This document shows, piece after piece, positions 8,855 through 18,341 of a stretch of DNA of 37,573 nt; within the stretch, counting starts at the first letter, position 1, and the number at the start of each line of letters is the position of its first letter. The notes beneath the pieces are model-generated. The model saw only the letters and a list, made by a program, of their open reading frames with translations, was not told where the DNA came from and ran no database searches. This stretch comes from Anaeromyxobacter sp. GTDB lineage: Bacteria; Myxococcota; Myxococcia; Myxococcales; Anaeromyxobacteraceae. The stretch is taken from NCBI GenBank assembly GCA_025360965.1, contig JANYBC010000226.1:1-37573 (forward strand), in the 5' to 3' direction. The position numbers and the translations under genes are program-made.

Positions 8855-9166
8855 TCGCCCCATCCCCGCTGGTCCTCCCCGGGCGGCCCTTCCTGCTCCT
8901 CGGGCCTGAGGGGCCGGAACCGCGGGCGCCCCAGCTCGAGTTCACTGCCGGTCCGGGCGGCAGCGGCTGGTCGGGGGCGTCGAGCGCCACCCGCAGCTTC
9001 CCGTCCTGCCCCCGCTCCCAGACCGTGACGTAGCGGCCGGTCCGGACCTCGCCGCCATCGGCAGGCTGCAGCGCCCAGGTGCCCTGGGTCACCACCAGGT
9101 CGCCCCCGCCGCGCAGGCGCCCAGCAGGGCGGCGAGCGGAAGGGCGAGGAGCGAGCGGTCGGACAT
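8814..9166 (-). pseudogene. DUF4440/SnoaL-like lipoprotein pseudogene, centre deleted
   Basis: From ATG 9166 the minus strand encodes a clean lipoprotein signal ([18 protein letters not shown]), then hits TGA after 25 residues. In the neighbouring frame, from about 9108, the sequence reads [20 protein letters not shown] and then [20 protein letters not shown], the last strands of a DUF4440 (ketosteroid-isomerase-like) domain. The first half of the domain, perhaps 70-90 residues, is missing and the frame is broken at the join. The tail runs on without a normal stop to 8814, overlapping the convergent DsbD-alpha-like gene. This accounts for the otherwise gene-free stretch 8855-9206. Confidence 0.6.
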
Positions 9167-9206
9167 GGTGGCTCCCTGGGTCGGCGGCTCGTGGTCGTCG
9201 GCGCGG

Positions 9207-10232
9207 TCAGTCGAAGGGGATGAGGTGGAGCGTCTCGCCCGGTGCGGCGCCGAGCCGGCGGGCCGCCTGGTGCGGCAGGGTGAGCCGGCCGGCCTTGAGA
9301 TGCGCCGGGGTGCGGACGGCGCGGAAGCGGCTCGGGCCGCGCGCCTGCGTCCGGGCCACCAGCCGCTCCGGGGCCTCGCCGCGGAGTGGCTCGGCCTGCA
9401 GCGTGCCGCTGCCGTGGGCCTTCACCAGCGTGATCTCGGCCAGCGGCGCCTCGTAGTGGGGCCCGCCGTCGAACGGGTCGATGCGGTGGACGTAGCGGAA
9501 GCCGATCCGCTCCAGCATGGCCTGCACCGGCCTGGCCTTCTTCCCCACCGCGCCCAGCGCCCGGCGCGCCGCCGGCGAGAGCAGGCTGGCGTAGACGTCG
9601 AAGGGCGGGAAGAGCTGCTGGATGAACTCCTTGTTCTCGCGCGAGAGCTTGTCGGCCTGCTGGTAGTCGAGGCCGGTGAAGCCGCGCCCGAAGGCCTCCC
9701 AGAAGGCGCTCTTGCCGTCGGCGGTGAGCGGCCCCATCAGCTCGGCCAGCACGGTGTCGCGGAAGCGGCGTGGGTGCATGGCGAGGTAGAGGAAGCGGAC
9801 CCAGGAGAGCTGCTTGCCGGCCTTCTCGGCGCCGCGCCGGGCTTCAGGGTGCACCACCAGCCCCCCGATCTCGGTCGGACCGTCGAAGTGGTAGCCGAGC
9901 GAGAGCAGCGGGTGGCGGAAGTGGCGATCCAGCGACGAGGAGTAGTGTTCCTTCTCGGTGACCGTGAAGAAGGTGCAGGGCGACCTGTGGGTGCCGTGCT
10001 TGGCGATCACCATCGAGGTGCCGACCAGCCGCGCTCCGCCGGGCGCCTCGGCGACGAAGACGTAGGCGCGGCCGAGCGGGTCCTTGATGCGGCCGGTGAA
10101 GCTTCCCACCGAGCGGTCGACGATCTGGCCGAGGGCGCGAGGATCGTTCGGCAGGTTGACCGAGTCGAGCTCGGCGGCCAGCTTCGCCAGCCCGGGGAGG
10201 TCGCTCCGCTGGGCATCTCGCAGGAGGAGCAT
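9207..10232 (-). CDS. Arginine/ornithine N-succinyltransferase family protein (AstA-like)
   Basis: This 341-residue protein matches the AstA family, a GNAT-fold acyltransferase that puts succinyl from succinyl-CoA on the alpha-amino group of arginine. Characteristic segments include [84 protein letters not shown] and [13 protein letters not shown]. Length fits AstA. No other ast catabolic genes (astB-astE) are in the window, so its use as a stand-alone acyltransferase is open. The ATG at 10232 is chosen over TTG 10238. It is divergent from dtd with 24 bp between the starts. Confidence 0.83.
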   Translation of the reverse strand: MLLLRDAQRSDLPGLAKLAAELDSVNLPNDPRALGQIVDRSVGSFTGRIKDPLGRAYVFVAEAPGGARLVGTSMVIAKHGTHRSPCTFFTVTEKEHYSSSLDRHFRHPLLSLGYHFDGPTEIGGLVVHPEARRGAEKAGKQLSWVRFLYLAMHPRRFRDTVLAELMGPLTADGKSAFWEAFGRGFTGLDYQQADKLSRENKEFIQQLFPPFDVYASLLSPAARRALGAVGKKARPVQAMLERIGFRYVHRIDPFDGGPHYEAPLAEITLVKAHGSGTLQAEPLRGEAPERLVARTQARGPSRFRAVRTPAHLKAGRLTLPHQAARRLGAAPGETLHLIPFD

Positions 10233-10242
10233 CCCCAAGGAG

Positions 10243-10248
10243 TATCAT
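10243..10248 (+). promoter_or_regulatory. Candidate -10 element (TATCAT) for leaderless dtd
   Basis: TATCAT ends eight bases before the dtd ATG, with only a run of C residues between and no Shine-Dalgarno sequence. A transcript starting here would be nearly leaderless. No -35 match is seen. Confidence 0.28.
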
Positions 10249-10256
10249 GCCCCCCC

Positions 10257-10706
10257 ATGAGAGCGGTGGTGCAGCGGGTGAGCCGGGGTGAGGTGCGGGT
10301 CGATGGGGCCGTGGTCGGGGTCGTGGGCAAGGGCTTCGTGGTGCTGCTGGGCGTGGCGCGCGACGACGTCGAGGCCGACGCCGCCGCACTGGCCGACAAG
10401 CTGGCCGGGCTCCGCATCTTCGAGGACGCCGCCGGCAAGATGAACCTGGCGCTGGCCGAAGTGGGTGGCGGCCTGCTGGTGATCTCGCAGTTCACGCTGC
10501 TGGGCGACGCTCGCAAGGGAAACCGGCCCGGCTTCAGCGACGCCGCGCCGCCCGAGGTGGCCGACGCCCTCTACCTCCGGACCTGCGCGCTCTTGCGCGA
10601 GAAGGGGCTGGCCGTGGCCACCGGGATCTTCCGTGCCGACATGGCGGTCGAGCTGGTCAACGAGGGGCCGGTCACCATCCTGCTCGACACCCGCAAGCTC
10701 TTCTAG
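10257..10706 (+). CDS. dtd: D-aminoacyl-tRNA deacylase (Dtd)
   Basis: This 149-residue protein hydrolyses D-aminoacyl-tRNA and mischarged Gly-tRNA(Ala), protecting translation from D-amino acids. The family landmarks are clear: [17 protein letters not shown] at the N-terminus, [18 protein letters not shown] in the middle, and [12 protein letters not shown] containing the Gly-cis-Pro motif that enforces chirality. Length is exactly typical. Its stop lies only nine bases before the stop of the convergent S9 peptidase gene. Confidence 0.95.
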   Translation: MRAVVQRVSRGEVRVDGAVVGVVGKGFVVLLGVARDDVEADAAALADKLAGLRIFEDAAGKMNLALAEVGGGLLVISQFTLLGDARKGNRPGFSDAAPPEVADALYLRTCALLREKGLAVATGIFRADMAVELVNEGPVTILLDTRKLF

Positions 10707-10715
10707 CGCGGGACT

Positions 10716-12896
10716 CTAGGGCTTCGCCGCCGGCGCGGGCGCCCCGCCCAGCTGCTGCCAGAGGAAGGTGTAGCCGAGCGCCCACATGTGCGCCGCCTGC
10801 TTGTTGTCGGCGGCCCCGCCGTGCCCGCCCTCGATGTTCTCGTAGTAAAGGACCGGCTGCTTCGCCTCCATCATCCGGGCCATCATCTTCCTGGCGTGGC
10901 CGGGGTGGACCCGGTCGTCACGCGTCGAGGTGGTGAAGAGGGTGGGCGGATAGCGGGTCCCGGCCTTGAGCTGGTGGTAGGGGGAGAAGCCCTCGATGAA
11001 GGACCACTCGGCCGGATCGTCGGGGTTGCCGTACTCGCCCATCCAGCTCGCGCCGGCCAGCAGCAGGTGGTAGCGGCGCATGTCGAGCAGCGGCACCTGG
11101 CAGAGGATGGCCCCGAAGAGGTCGGGGCGGCGGGTGAGCATGTTGCCCATGAGCAGGCCGCCGTTGCTGCCGCCCATGGCGCCGAGCCGGGCCGGGGTGG
11201 TCACCTTGCGGCTCACCAGGTCCTCGGCCACGGCGATGAAGTCCTGGTAGGCTCTCGGCCGCTTCGCCTTCAGCGCCGCCTGGTGCCATCGCGGGCCGAA
11301 CTCTCCGCCGCCGCGGATGTTGGCCAGCACGAAGACCCCGCCGCGCTCCAGCCAGGCCCCGCCCACCAACCCGCTGTAGAAGGGGACCTCGGAGATCTCG
11401 AAGCCGCCGTACCCGTTGAGGAGGGTGGGGCGCTGTCCGTCGAGTTCGAGGCCGGCGCGGGAGACCTGGAAGTAGGGGATGCGGGTGCCGTCGGCCGACA
11501 CCGCCTGGTGCTGGCTCACCTCGAGCCCCCTGGCGTCGAAGAAGGCCGGCAGCTGCTTCAGCCGCTCCGGCGCGGCGCCGCCGGCGGTGCCGAGCAGCAG
11601 CGTGGTGGGGGTGGCGAAGCCGGTGACGGTCATGAAGTAGTCGTCGGAGTCGTCGGCGTCGACTGGCCACGCCCCCACCGTCACCAGGTCGGGCGCGCCG
11701 CGGAGCGGCTGCCGGGTCCAGCCGCCGGCGCCGGGGGTGAGCACCCAGAGCCGGTTGCGCACGTTGTCCAGCTCGTTCACCAGCACCCGGTGGCGCATCG
11801 GGGCGAAGGCAGCGAGCGAGGTGCGCTCGCCAGGCTCGAAGAGCAGGTCGAACTTCCGGTCACCGGCGAGGAACTTCTCCAGGCGGATGGCCAGCAGCGC
11901 GCCCGAGGGCCAGGCCCGGCCGCCCACGCTCCAGTCGTCGCGCAGCGTGAGGTAGAGCCACTCGCGGTGGAGCTCGGCCTCGGCGCTGTCGGGCTTCTCC
12001 ACCTTCACCAGCGCTCCCTTCCGGAGCAGGAAGAGCTCGCTGGAGTAGAAGGTGATGCGCCGCTCGACGAGATCGCGCACGAAGCCGGGGGTGGGATCGC
12101 GCCACGCGGCGGCCGACATGTCGCTGGCCCGGGCCTCGTAGACCAGCTCGGCCTGGGCGAGCGGCGTGCCGCGTTTCCAGCGCTTCACCACCCGCGGGTA
12201 ACCGGAGTCGGTGAGCGAGCCCGGGCCGAAGTCGGTGCCCAGGTAGATGGTGTCGGCGTCGATCCAGGCCACCCGGCTCTTGGCCTCGGGGAGGGTGAAG
12301 CCGCTGGCCACGAAGGCCTTCTTCACGACGTCGAACTCGCGCACCACCGAGGCGTCGGCCCCGCCGCGGGAGAGCTGCAGCAGGCAGCGGCGCTGCTCCG
12401 GCTTGAGGCAGGTGGCGCCGTGGAAGACCCAGTTCTCCTTCTCCGCGGCGCCCAGGGAGTCGACGTCCAGCACCGTCTCCCAGGCCGGCGTGGCCTTGCG
12501 GTACTCGGCCAGCGTGGTGCGCCTCCAGAGCCCGCGCTTGTTCACGGCGTCCTTCCAGAGGTTGTAGAACCAGCGCCCCTGGCGGCTCACGAAGGGGATC
12601 TTCTCCTTCGAGTCGAGGATGGAGAGGAGCCGCTGCTCCAGCCCGGCGAAGCCAGGAGAGGTGTCGAGCACCGCTGCGCTCTCGGCGTTGCGGGCCCGGG
12701 CCCAGGCCAGCGACTGCTCTCCCTGCACCTCCTCGAGCCAGAGGTAGGGGTCGTCCGGGGTGGGTGCGACAGGGGCGGGCGTGGTGGTGGTCATGGCGTT
12801 GGTCGGGGCCGGGGTGGGGACCGGGGCGGGGGCCGGCGGCGCGGCTGGGGGGGCGAGGGTCAGCGCGAGGGCGGCGGCGAGGGCGAGCGGTGGCAT
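10716..12896 (-). CDS. Prolyl oligopeptidase, family S9A, exported
   Basis: This 726-residue serine peptidase cleaves short peptides after proline. A signal peptide (PPLALAAALALTLAPPAAPP) and a Pro/Thr-rich linker precede DDPYLWLEEVQGEQSLAWA, the standard start of the S9A domain. A beta-propeller occupies about residues 90-440. The alpha/beta-hydrolase domain has the nucleophile Ser577 in GAMGGSNGGLLMGN, Asp in TSTRDDRVHPGHARKM and His in NIEGGHGG. Length and order of the triad fit prolyl endopeptidase. Export suggests a periplasmic or secreted nutritional or processing role. The gene diverges from the HIT gene. Confidence 0.9.
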   Translation of the reverse strand: MPPLALAAALALTLAPPAAPPAPAPVPTPAPTNAMTTTTPAPVAPTPDDPYLWLEEVQGEQSLAWARARNAESAAVLDTSPGFAGLEQRLLSILDSKEKIPFVSRQGRWFYNLWKDAVNKRGLWRRTTLAEYRKATPAWETVLDVDSLGAAEKENWVFHGATCLKPEQRRCLLQLSRGGADASVVREFDVVKKAFVASGFTLPEAKSRVAWIDADTIYLGTDFGPGSLTDSGYPRVVKRWKRGTPLAQAELVYEARASDMSAAAWRDPTPGFVRDLVERRITFYSSELFLLRKGALVKVEKPDSAEAELHREWLYLTLRDDWSVGGRAWPSGALLAIRLEKFLAGDRKFDLLFEPGERTSLAAFAPMRHRVLVNELDNVRNRLWVLTPGAGGWTRQPLRGAPDLVTVGAWPVDADDSDDYFMTVTGFATPTTLLLGTAGGAAPERLKQLPAFFDARGLEVSQHQAVSADGTRIPYFQVSRAGLELDGQRPTLLNGYGGFEISEVPFYSGLVGGAWLERGGVFVLANIRGGGEFGPRWHQAALKAKRPRAYQDFIAVAEDLVSRKVTTPARLGAMGGSNGGLLMGNMLTRRPDLFGAILCQVPLLDMRRYHLLLAGASWMGEYGNPDDPAEWSFIEGFSPYHQLKAGTRYPPTLFTTSTRDDRVHPGHARKMMARMMEAKQPVLYYENIEGGHGGAADNKQAAHMWALGYTFLWQQLGGAPAPAAKP

Positions 12897-12965
12897 GCGG
12901 GCTCCTGGGCGGCGAGGCCGGCATCATAGTGGAGGCCGGCCCGCCCGGCGCGTGACCTCGACGGC

Positions 12966-12997
12966 TTGACATCTCCGGTCCCGGCCGGTGGTAGCGT
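12966..12997 (+). promoter_or_regulatory. Candidate promoter for the HIT gene (TTGACA ... TAGCGT)
   Basis: A perfect -35 box TTGACA (12966-12971) is followed by TAGCGT (12992-12997), which fits the TAnnnT core of a -10 box, six bases before the HIT ATG. The 20-base spacer is longer than ideal; TGGTAG at 12989-12994 would give a 17-base spacer but matches less well. The transcript would have almost no leader. Confidence 0.42.
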
Positions 12998-13003
12998 TTC
13001 CCC

Positions 13004-13348
13004 ATGTCCGACTGCCCCTTCTGCAAGATCGCCTCGGGCCAGATCCAGGCGAAGCTCCTCCACCACGACGAGCAGTGCGTCGCCTTCGCCGACATCAACC
13101 CGCAGGCCCCCTTCCACGCCCTGGTCATCCCGCGCCGCCACCTCGTCAACCTGAACGAGCTCTCCACCGCCGACGAGGGGCTGGCAGGCCACCTGCTCGC
13201 CGTGGCGGCGCAGGTGGCGAGGGCGGGCGGCGTCGCCGAGAGCGGCTGGCGCGCCTCCTTCAACACCAACCGGGAGGGGGGCCAGGTGATCTGGCACCTC
13301 CACCTGCACGTGCTGGGCGGGCGGCAGATGGGTTGGCCGCCGGGGTAG
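13004..13348 (+). CDS. HIT-family nucleotide-binding protein (HinT-like)
   Basis: This 114-residue protein starts SDCPFCKIASGQIQAKLLHHDE, the normal opening of HinT-type proteins, and includes FADINPQAPFHALVIPRRH. The histidine triad HLHLHVLGGRQMGWPPG ends the protein in the standard way. Family members hydrolyse adenosine phosphoramidates and acyl-AMPs. Its CPFC pair may bind zinc. It appears to be a single-gene unit, convergent with the receiver gene nine bases beyond its stop. Confidence 0.92.
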   Translation: MSDCPFCKIASGQIQAKLLHHDEQCVAFADINPQAPFHALVIPRRHLVNLNELSTADEGLAGHLLAVAAQVARAGGVAESGWRASFNTNREGGQVIWHLHLHVLGGRQMGWPPG

Positions 13349-13356
13349 GGCGGGCT

Positions 13357-13794
13357 TCAGCGGCCCCTCGCGGCCTGCCCGAGCCGCTTGGACGCGAGGT
13401 GGCCAGCGAGCACGTCGTGGACGCGCAGGACCACATCGGCGACCTTGAAGGGCTTGCTCACGAAGTCCTTGGCGCCGGCCCGCAGCGCTCGGTGCCAGTG
13501 CTCCGGCTGGGCGCTGACCACCATGACCGGCAGGTCCGTGGACTCCTCGCTCCCCTTGACCACCTTGAGCCCCTCCATCACCTCGAAGCCGCTCATGCCC
13601 GGCATGTTGAGGTCGAGCAGGATCAGGTCGTAGTGGTTCTTGCGGTGGAGCTCGCACACGGTGACGGGGTCGAGCGTGGAGTCGACCGAGCCATATCCCT
13701 CCGCGCCCAGGACGTTCTTCAGCAGGAGCAGGTCGGATGGCAGATCGTCAACGATCAGGAGCTTGGCGTGGTGTATCTCAGCTGAACTGATCAT
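13357..13794 (-). CDS. Stand-alone response-regulator receiver protein
   Basis: This 145-residue protein is almost only a CheY-like receiver domain. KLLIVDDLPSD holds the acidic pair, YDLILLDLNMPGMSGFEV the phospho-acceptor Asp, VMVVSAQ the conserved Ser/Thr position and AKDFVSKPF the Lys. A short C-terminal helix (LASKRLGQAARGR) follows, with no DNA-binding or enzymatic output domain. Start ATG 13794 is preferred to ATG 13848, because the longer form would begin inside the strong hairpin at 13821-13860. No histidine kinase gene is in the window, so its partner is unknown. It lies downstream of the ice-binding gene on the same strand. Confidence 0.85.
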   Translation of the reverse strand: MISSAEIHHAKLLIVDDLPSDLLLLKNVLGAEGYGSVDSTLDPVTVCELHRKNHYDLILLDLNMPGMSGFEVMEGLKVVKGSEESTDLPVMVVSAQPEHWHRALRAGAKDFVSKPFKVADVVLRVHDVLAGHLASKRLGQAARGR

Positions 13795-13820
13795 GTGTGG
13801 ATCTCGTCCGATGGTCGAAG

Positions 13821-13860
13821 GCCCTGCCGCGATGAGCGGGAGGCTCATTCACGGCAGGGC
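13821..13860 (-). terminator. Strong two-part hairpin after the ice-binding gene
   Basis: GCCCTGCCG (13821-13829) pairs perfectly with CGGCAGGGC (13852-13860). Inside it ATGAGC (13832-13837) pairs with GCTCAT (13843-13848) around a five-base loop. The structure begins 14 bases after the stop of the ice-binding gene, where a terminator is expected. There is no U-tract on either strand, so it is a hairpin-type terminator or mRNA-stabilising element. Confidence 0.55.
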
Positions 13861-13874
13861 GTCCGGACTGGGAA

Positions 13875-14705
13875 CTACGGAGCAGGCTGCGTGACCGCGT
13901 TCATCTGCAGGGTCACGGCGGTCTGCGCCAGCAGCCGGCCGTTGACCGAGGCGCCGGTGTTCACGGCGATCAGCGTCTTGGCCAGCACCACGCCCTCGAG
14001 GTGAGCGGTGGTCCCGATGGTGACGGCGCCGGCGACCTGCCAGAAGATGTTCTTGGCCTGCGCGCCTCCGGTCAGCGTCACCCGGGTGGCGCTGGCCTGG
14101 TCCATCGTCCCCGCCACCTGGAAGATCCAGACGTCGTTCGGGCCACCCGCCAGGGTGACGTCGGTCGAGATCATCAGGCCGGTGCCCCACTTGTAGAGGC
14201 CGGGCACCAGGGTGAGCCCGCCGATCTCGCCAGCGCCCAGCTCGGTGAAGTTCGGAGAGACCCGCCCCTGGGCATCCAGGTAGGCGATCTCCATGTCGCC
14301 GATCGAGGCGGTGAGCGTGGTGGCGTCGTTGATGGCGCAGGGGAGGGGTCCGGCGGCGTCGACCACGTAGATGTTCCCGGTCACTTCACCGCAGGTGAGG
14401 AGGAGGGCGGCGCCGGTGATGGGGCTGGTCCCGACGTCGCCGGTGATGGCCGAGGCGTAGACGTCGGTGATCCCGGTCTTGCTCAGGATGGCGAAGGTGC
14501 CGGCGGTTCCGAGGCGGACGGCGGCGCCGACCGGCTCCACCGGGGTGGCGCTGAGCGTGCGGTTCTGGCGGTGCGACAAGGCGTTCATGAGCGCCGCGCT
14601 GCCCTGGGTCTCAGGGTTGGTCGGGTCGGCCCCGCACGCGCTCAGGGACATGATGAGGACTGCGGCTGCGGCGGCGGACAAGCTCAGCTTCTTCTTCAAG
14701 AACAT
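13875..14705 (-). CDS. Ice-binding-like lipoprotein (DUF3494 family)
   Basis: This 276-residue protein begins with a basic, hydrophobic lipoprotein signal ending at Cys24 (SAAAAAVLIMSLSAC). The mature part is a DUF3494 beta-solenoid: VRLGTAGTFAILSKTGITDV, ITGDVGTSPITG, LVPGLYKWGTGLMISTDVTL, GGPNDVWIFQVAGTM, AQAKNIFWQVAGAVTIGTTAHLEG and a closing ASVNGRLLAQTAVTLQMNAV. Characterised members bind ice or act as adhesins; in soil bacteria the true ligand is often unknown. AGGAG precedes ATG 14705. The lipid anchor suggests outer-membrane surface location. It sits between a receiver-only protein and a sigma-54 activator, which may control it. Confidence 0.88.
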   Translation of the reverse strand: MFLKKKLSLSAAAAAVLIMSLSACGADPTNPETQGSAALMNALSHRQNRTLSATPVEPVGAAVRLGTAGTFAILSKTGITDVYASAITGDVGTSPITGAALLLTCGEVTGNIYVVDAAGPLPCAINDATTLTASIGDMEIAYLDAQGRVSPNFTELGAGEIGGLTLVPGLYKWGTGLMISTDVTLAGGPNDVWIFQVAGTMDQASATRVTLTGGAQAKNIFWQVAGAVTIGTTAHLEGVVLAKTLIAVNTGASVNGRLLAQTAVTLQMNAVTQPAP

Positions 14706-14751
14706 GGTGCTCCTGGTGGTAGGGATGGGTGGATCACCCTCGGCTTCCCAT

Positions 14752-14765
14752 GCGACATCCATGCC
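14752..14765 (-). promoter_or_regulatory. Candidate sigma-54 promoter for the ice-binding gene
   Basis: On the minus strand GG (14765-14764) and GC (14753-14752) are separated by exactly ten bases in CGGCATGGATGTCGCAT, the invariant spacing of -24/-12 promoters. Other consensus positions match only partly. It would start transcription about 35 bases before the ATG, and the adjacent divergent gene encodes a sigma-54 activator. Confidence 0.28.
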
Positions 14766-14789
14766 GGACGGCCAAACGCCATAAGCCTA

Positions 14790-14854
14790 GGAATTTCGGA
14801 TCATTCCTCAGAGGGGCGGCGACGAGGTACTGGTCTACCCACCATATTCATGGT
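14790..14854. promoter_or_regulatory. AT-richer divergent intergenic patch with two short inverted repeats
   Basis: Between the ice-binding and sigma-54-activator genes lie GGAAT(8)ATTCC (14790-14807) and ACCAT(4)ATGGT (14841-14854) in sequence clearly less GC-rich than the surroundings. Either could be an activator or operator site. The five-base arms are short, so this is only suggestive. Confidence 0.25.
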
Positions 14855-14877
14855 ATGCACGCCATAGCTGCCGTCCC

Positions 14878-16272
<1,395 letters not shown>

Positions 16273-16273
16273 G

Positions 16274-16360
16274 CTCACCGTCAACTACGACCTCCGCGCA
16301 AACCAGCTGCTGATGACGAGCCTCCTCGACGCCCGCGGCGGTAGCGACGCTTCGGGCTGA
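16274..16360 (+). other. Possible C-terminal gene remnant in the gap after the sigma-54 activator
   Basis: The 96-bp gap between the activator and the thioesterase contains a 28-codon stretch open to TGA at 16358-16360, reading LTVNYDLRANQLLMTSLLDA then RGGSDASG. The alternating pattern looks like a beta-strand C-terminus, but there is no start codon and no usable homology. In DNA this GC-rich, short open frames occur by chance. Confidence 0.15.
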
Positions 16361-16368
16361 CGTCGGTC

Positions 16369-17127
16369 TCAGTCCCGCGCCACCCAGGAGGTGCGGGCCC
16401 GCGCCAGCGGCTTGCCGTCCTCCTCGCGAACCAGCTCGTGGAGCATGGCGCCCTCGCCGTCGGGCGCAGAGCGCGACAGCACGGTGTGACCCAGGGTGGT
16501 CTCGGCGAGGAATTGCACGTCGAGCGCCACCAGCCGCCGGGTCCGCCAGCGCGCCTCCTCGATCGCCTCGAGCGCCCAGCCGATGTAGCTGGCGTTGGTG
16601 ACGTGGAGGTTGGCGTCGATGTCGGCGAAGCGGACCTGGAAGCGCCGGTCGATGGTCGGGGCGGCGAGCGCAGGGAGCGGTGCCGACGGCAGCGGCAGGA
16701 CGTGCTCGGTCTGGGCGTGGCGCTCGGGCGGCAGCAGCCGGTTGGGGCGGCTCGGCCGCCGGGTGGCGAGGTCCATGACGAACCAGGTGGTGAGGGCCCG
16801 GCCCACCTCGACGCCGTCGCGCCAGAGCCGGAAGTCGCGCAAGGCCGCCAGCCGGTCCAGCCCGGACGGCCAGGTCTCGACCACCAGCGAGTCGCCCATG
16901 CGGATGGCGGCGTCGAGCACCAGCCGCTGCCGCGCCAGCACCCAGGCGAGCCCGCGCTCCCTGAGCTGGCCGACGCCGAAGCCGAGCGCGGCCGCCGAGC
17001 GCCCGGCCGCCTCTTGCAGGTAGCCGGCCAACGCCGCCGGCTGGAGCAGCCCGAAGGCGTCGGCGTCGAAGCTCTGGACGGTGAAGGGTGCGCGGGTGGC
17101 GCCCAGGAGCGACCCGTCCGCGGTCAT
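16369..17127 (-). CDS. Acyl-ACP thioesterase-like double hotdog protein
   Basis: This 252-residue protein matches the FatA/FatB-like acyl-ACP thioesterase family with two hotdog domains. The N-terminal half has [28 protein letters not shown] and [15 protein letters not shown]; the second half has [27 protein letters not shown], whose D-x-N-x-H-V-x-N wording is the family active-site segment. It would release free fatty acids from acyl-ACP or hydrolyse another acyl thioester. The ATG overlaps the serC stop (ATGA), so it is translated in the serC operon. The metabolic link to serine synthesis is not obvious. Confidence 0.82.
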   Translation of the reverse strand: MTADGSLLGATRAPFTVQSFDADAFGLLQPAALAGYLQEAAGRSAAALGFGVGQLRERGLAWVLARQRLVLDAAIRMGDSLVVETWPSGLDRLAALRDFRLWRDGVEVGRALTTWFVMDLATRRPSRPNRLLPPERHAQTEHVLPLPSAPLPALAAPTIDRRFQVRFADIDANLHVTNASYIGWALEAIEEARWRTRRLVALDVQFLAETTLGHTVLSRSAPDGEGAMLHELVREEDGKPLARARTSWVARD

Positions 17128-18248
17128 CCCTTCTTCGCGAACTCGCCCATGAAGGCGGCCAGCTCGTCGATCCAGCCCGGCTCCACCGCGTTGTAGGCGG
17201 AGACCCTGATGCCGCCCACCGAGCGGTGCCCCTTCAGGCCGACCATCCCCTTGCCCTTGGCCTCCTTGACGAACCGCTCCTCGTCGGCCTCGGTGGGCAG
17301 CCGGAAGACCACGTTCATCACAGAGCGGCTCTGCTTCTCGACCGGGCACTTGAAGTAGCCCGGGTTGCCGTCGATGGCGCCGTAGAGGACGCCGGCCTTC
17401 TTCCGGTTGCGCGCCTCCATGGCGGGGAGGCCGCCCAGCCCCTTGAGCCAGCTGAGCACGTTGCGGATCATGTAGATGCCGAAGGTGGGGGGCGTGTTGT
17501 AGAGCGACTTGTTCTCGGCCGGGGTACGGAACTGGAAGATCTTGGGGATGTCCTTGCGTCCCTGCTCGATGAGCGCCTTCGCCATCACCATCACCACCAC
17601 GCCGGACGGGCCGATGTTCTTCTGGGCCCCGGCGTAGAGCAGGCCGAACTTCGAGACGTCGACCTTCTTCCAGAGGAAGTCGCTCGACATGTCGGCGATG
17701 AGCGGCGCGCTGGTGGCCGGGAAGGCGCGCGCGGCGCTGACGTCGAACTGGACGCCGTGGATGGTCTCGTTGGAGGTGAGGTGCAGGTAGGCGGCGCCGT
17801 CGGCCGCCTTGACCTCGCCCGGCGCCGGGGCGCGGACGTAGCTCTTCTCCTTGCCGTCGCCGGTGCCGGTGCTGCAGGCCACCCGCACCGAGCCGCCCAG
17901 CATGGCGGTGGCCAGCTTGGCCTCGGAGACCGCCTTCTCGCTCCAGGCCCCGGTCACCACGTAGTCGGCGCTCCCGCCCTTCTGCACCAGGTTCATGGGG
18001 ATCTGGGCGAAGAGCTGGGAGGCGCCGCCCTGCACGAAGAGCACCTCGTGGGTGTCGGGGACGCCGAGCAGCTCCTTCATGAGCGCGATGGCCTCGTCGT
18101 GGCAGGCCTCGTACTCCTTGCCGCGGTGGCTGTGCTCCATCACCGACATGCCGCTCCCGGCGAAGTCGAGGAACTCCAGGCGGGCCCGCTCGAGGGCGGG
18201 GAGGGGGAGCGCGGCGGGGCCGGCGTTGAAGTTCTTCACGCGGTTCAC
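17124..18248 (-). CDS. serC: Phosphoserine aminotransferase (SerC)
   Basis: This 374-residue class V aminotransferase converts 3-phosphohydroxypyruvate and glutamate into phosphoserine and 2-oxoglutarate. It opens with [17 protein letters not shown], has the [15 protein letters not shown] segment, [47 protein letters not shown] and the PLP Lys in [12 protein letters not shown]. The C-terminal [14 protein letters not shown] contributes substrate-binding residues. Length fits the family. It is the first gene of a two-gene operon with the thioesterase and diverges from the CitE-like gene across 93 bp. Confidence 0.95.
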   Translation of the reverse strand: MNRVKNFNAGPAALPLPALERARLEFLDFAGSGMSVMEHSHRGKEYEACHDEAIALMKELLGVPDTHEVLFVQGGASQLFAQIPMNLVQKGGSADYVVTGAWSEKAVSEAKLATAMLGGSVRVACSTGTGDGKEKSYVRAPAPGEVKAADGAAYLHLTSNETIHGVQFDVSAARAFPATSAPLIADMSSDFLWKKVDVSKFGLLYAGAQKNIGPSGVVVMVMAKALIEQGRKDIPKIFQFRTPAENKSLYNTPPTFGIYMIRNVLSWLKGLGGLPAMEARNRKKAGVLYGAIDGNPGYFKCPVEKQSRSVMNVVFRLPTEADEERFVKEAKGKGMVGLKGHRSVGGIRVSAYNAVEPGWIDELAAFMGEFAKKG

Positions 18249-18341
18249 GAGGCACCTCGGTGGTGAGGGTGGGAGGAGGGCATTCTAGGAGAATTGCCGG
18301 CGGGCTACCATGCGACCGGCCGTCCCACCTGAGGAGCCCCC

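Noticed and set aside
13795-13848. A longer N-terminus for the receiver protein starting at ATG 13848
   Set aside because: The extra codons lie in a strong hairpin following the ice-binding gene and add no receiver-domain sequence.
14706-14762. An upstream start for the ice-binding protein giving 19 more residues
   Set aside because: The extension would mask the lipoprotein signal; ATG 14705 has an AGGAG site and a normal signal peptide.
17574-17604. A run encoding six histidines on the plus strand, resembling a His-tag
   Set aside because: It is the antisense of serC codons for a Met/Val-rich strand; no real gene reads it, and there are no vector sequences.
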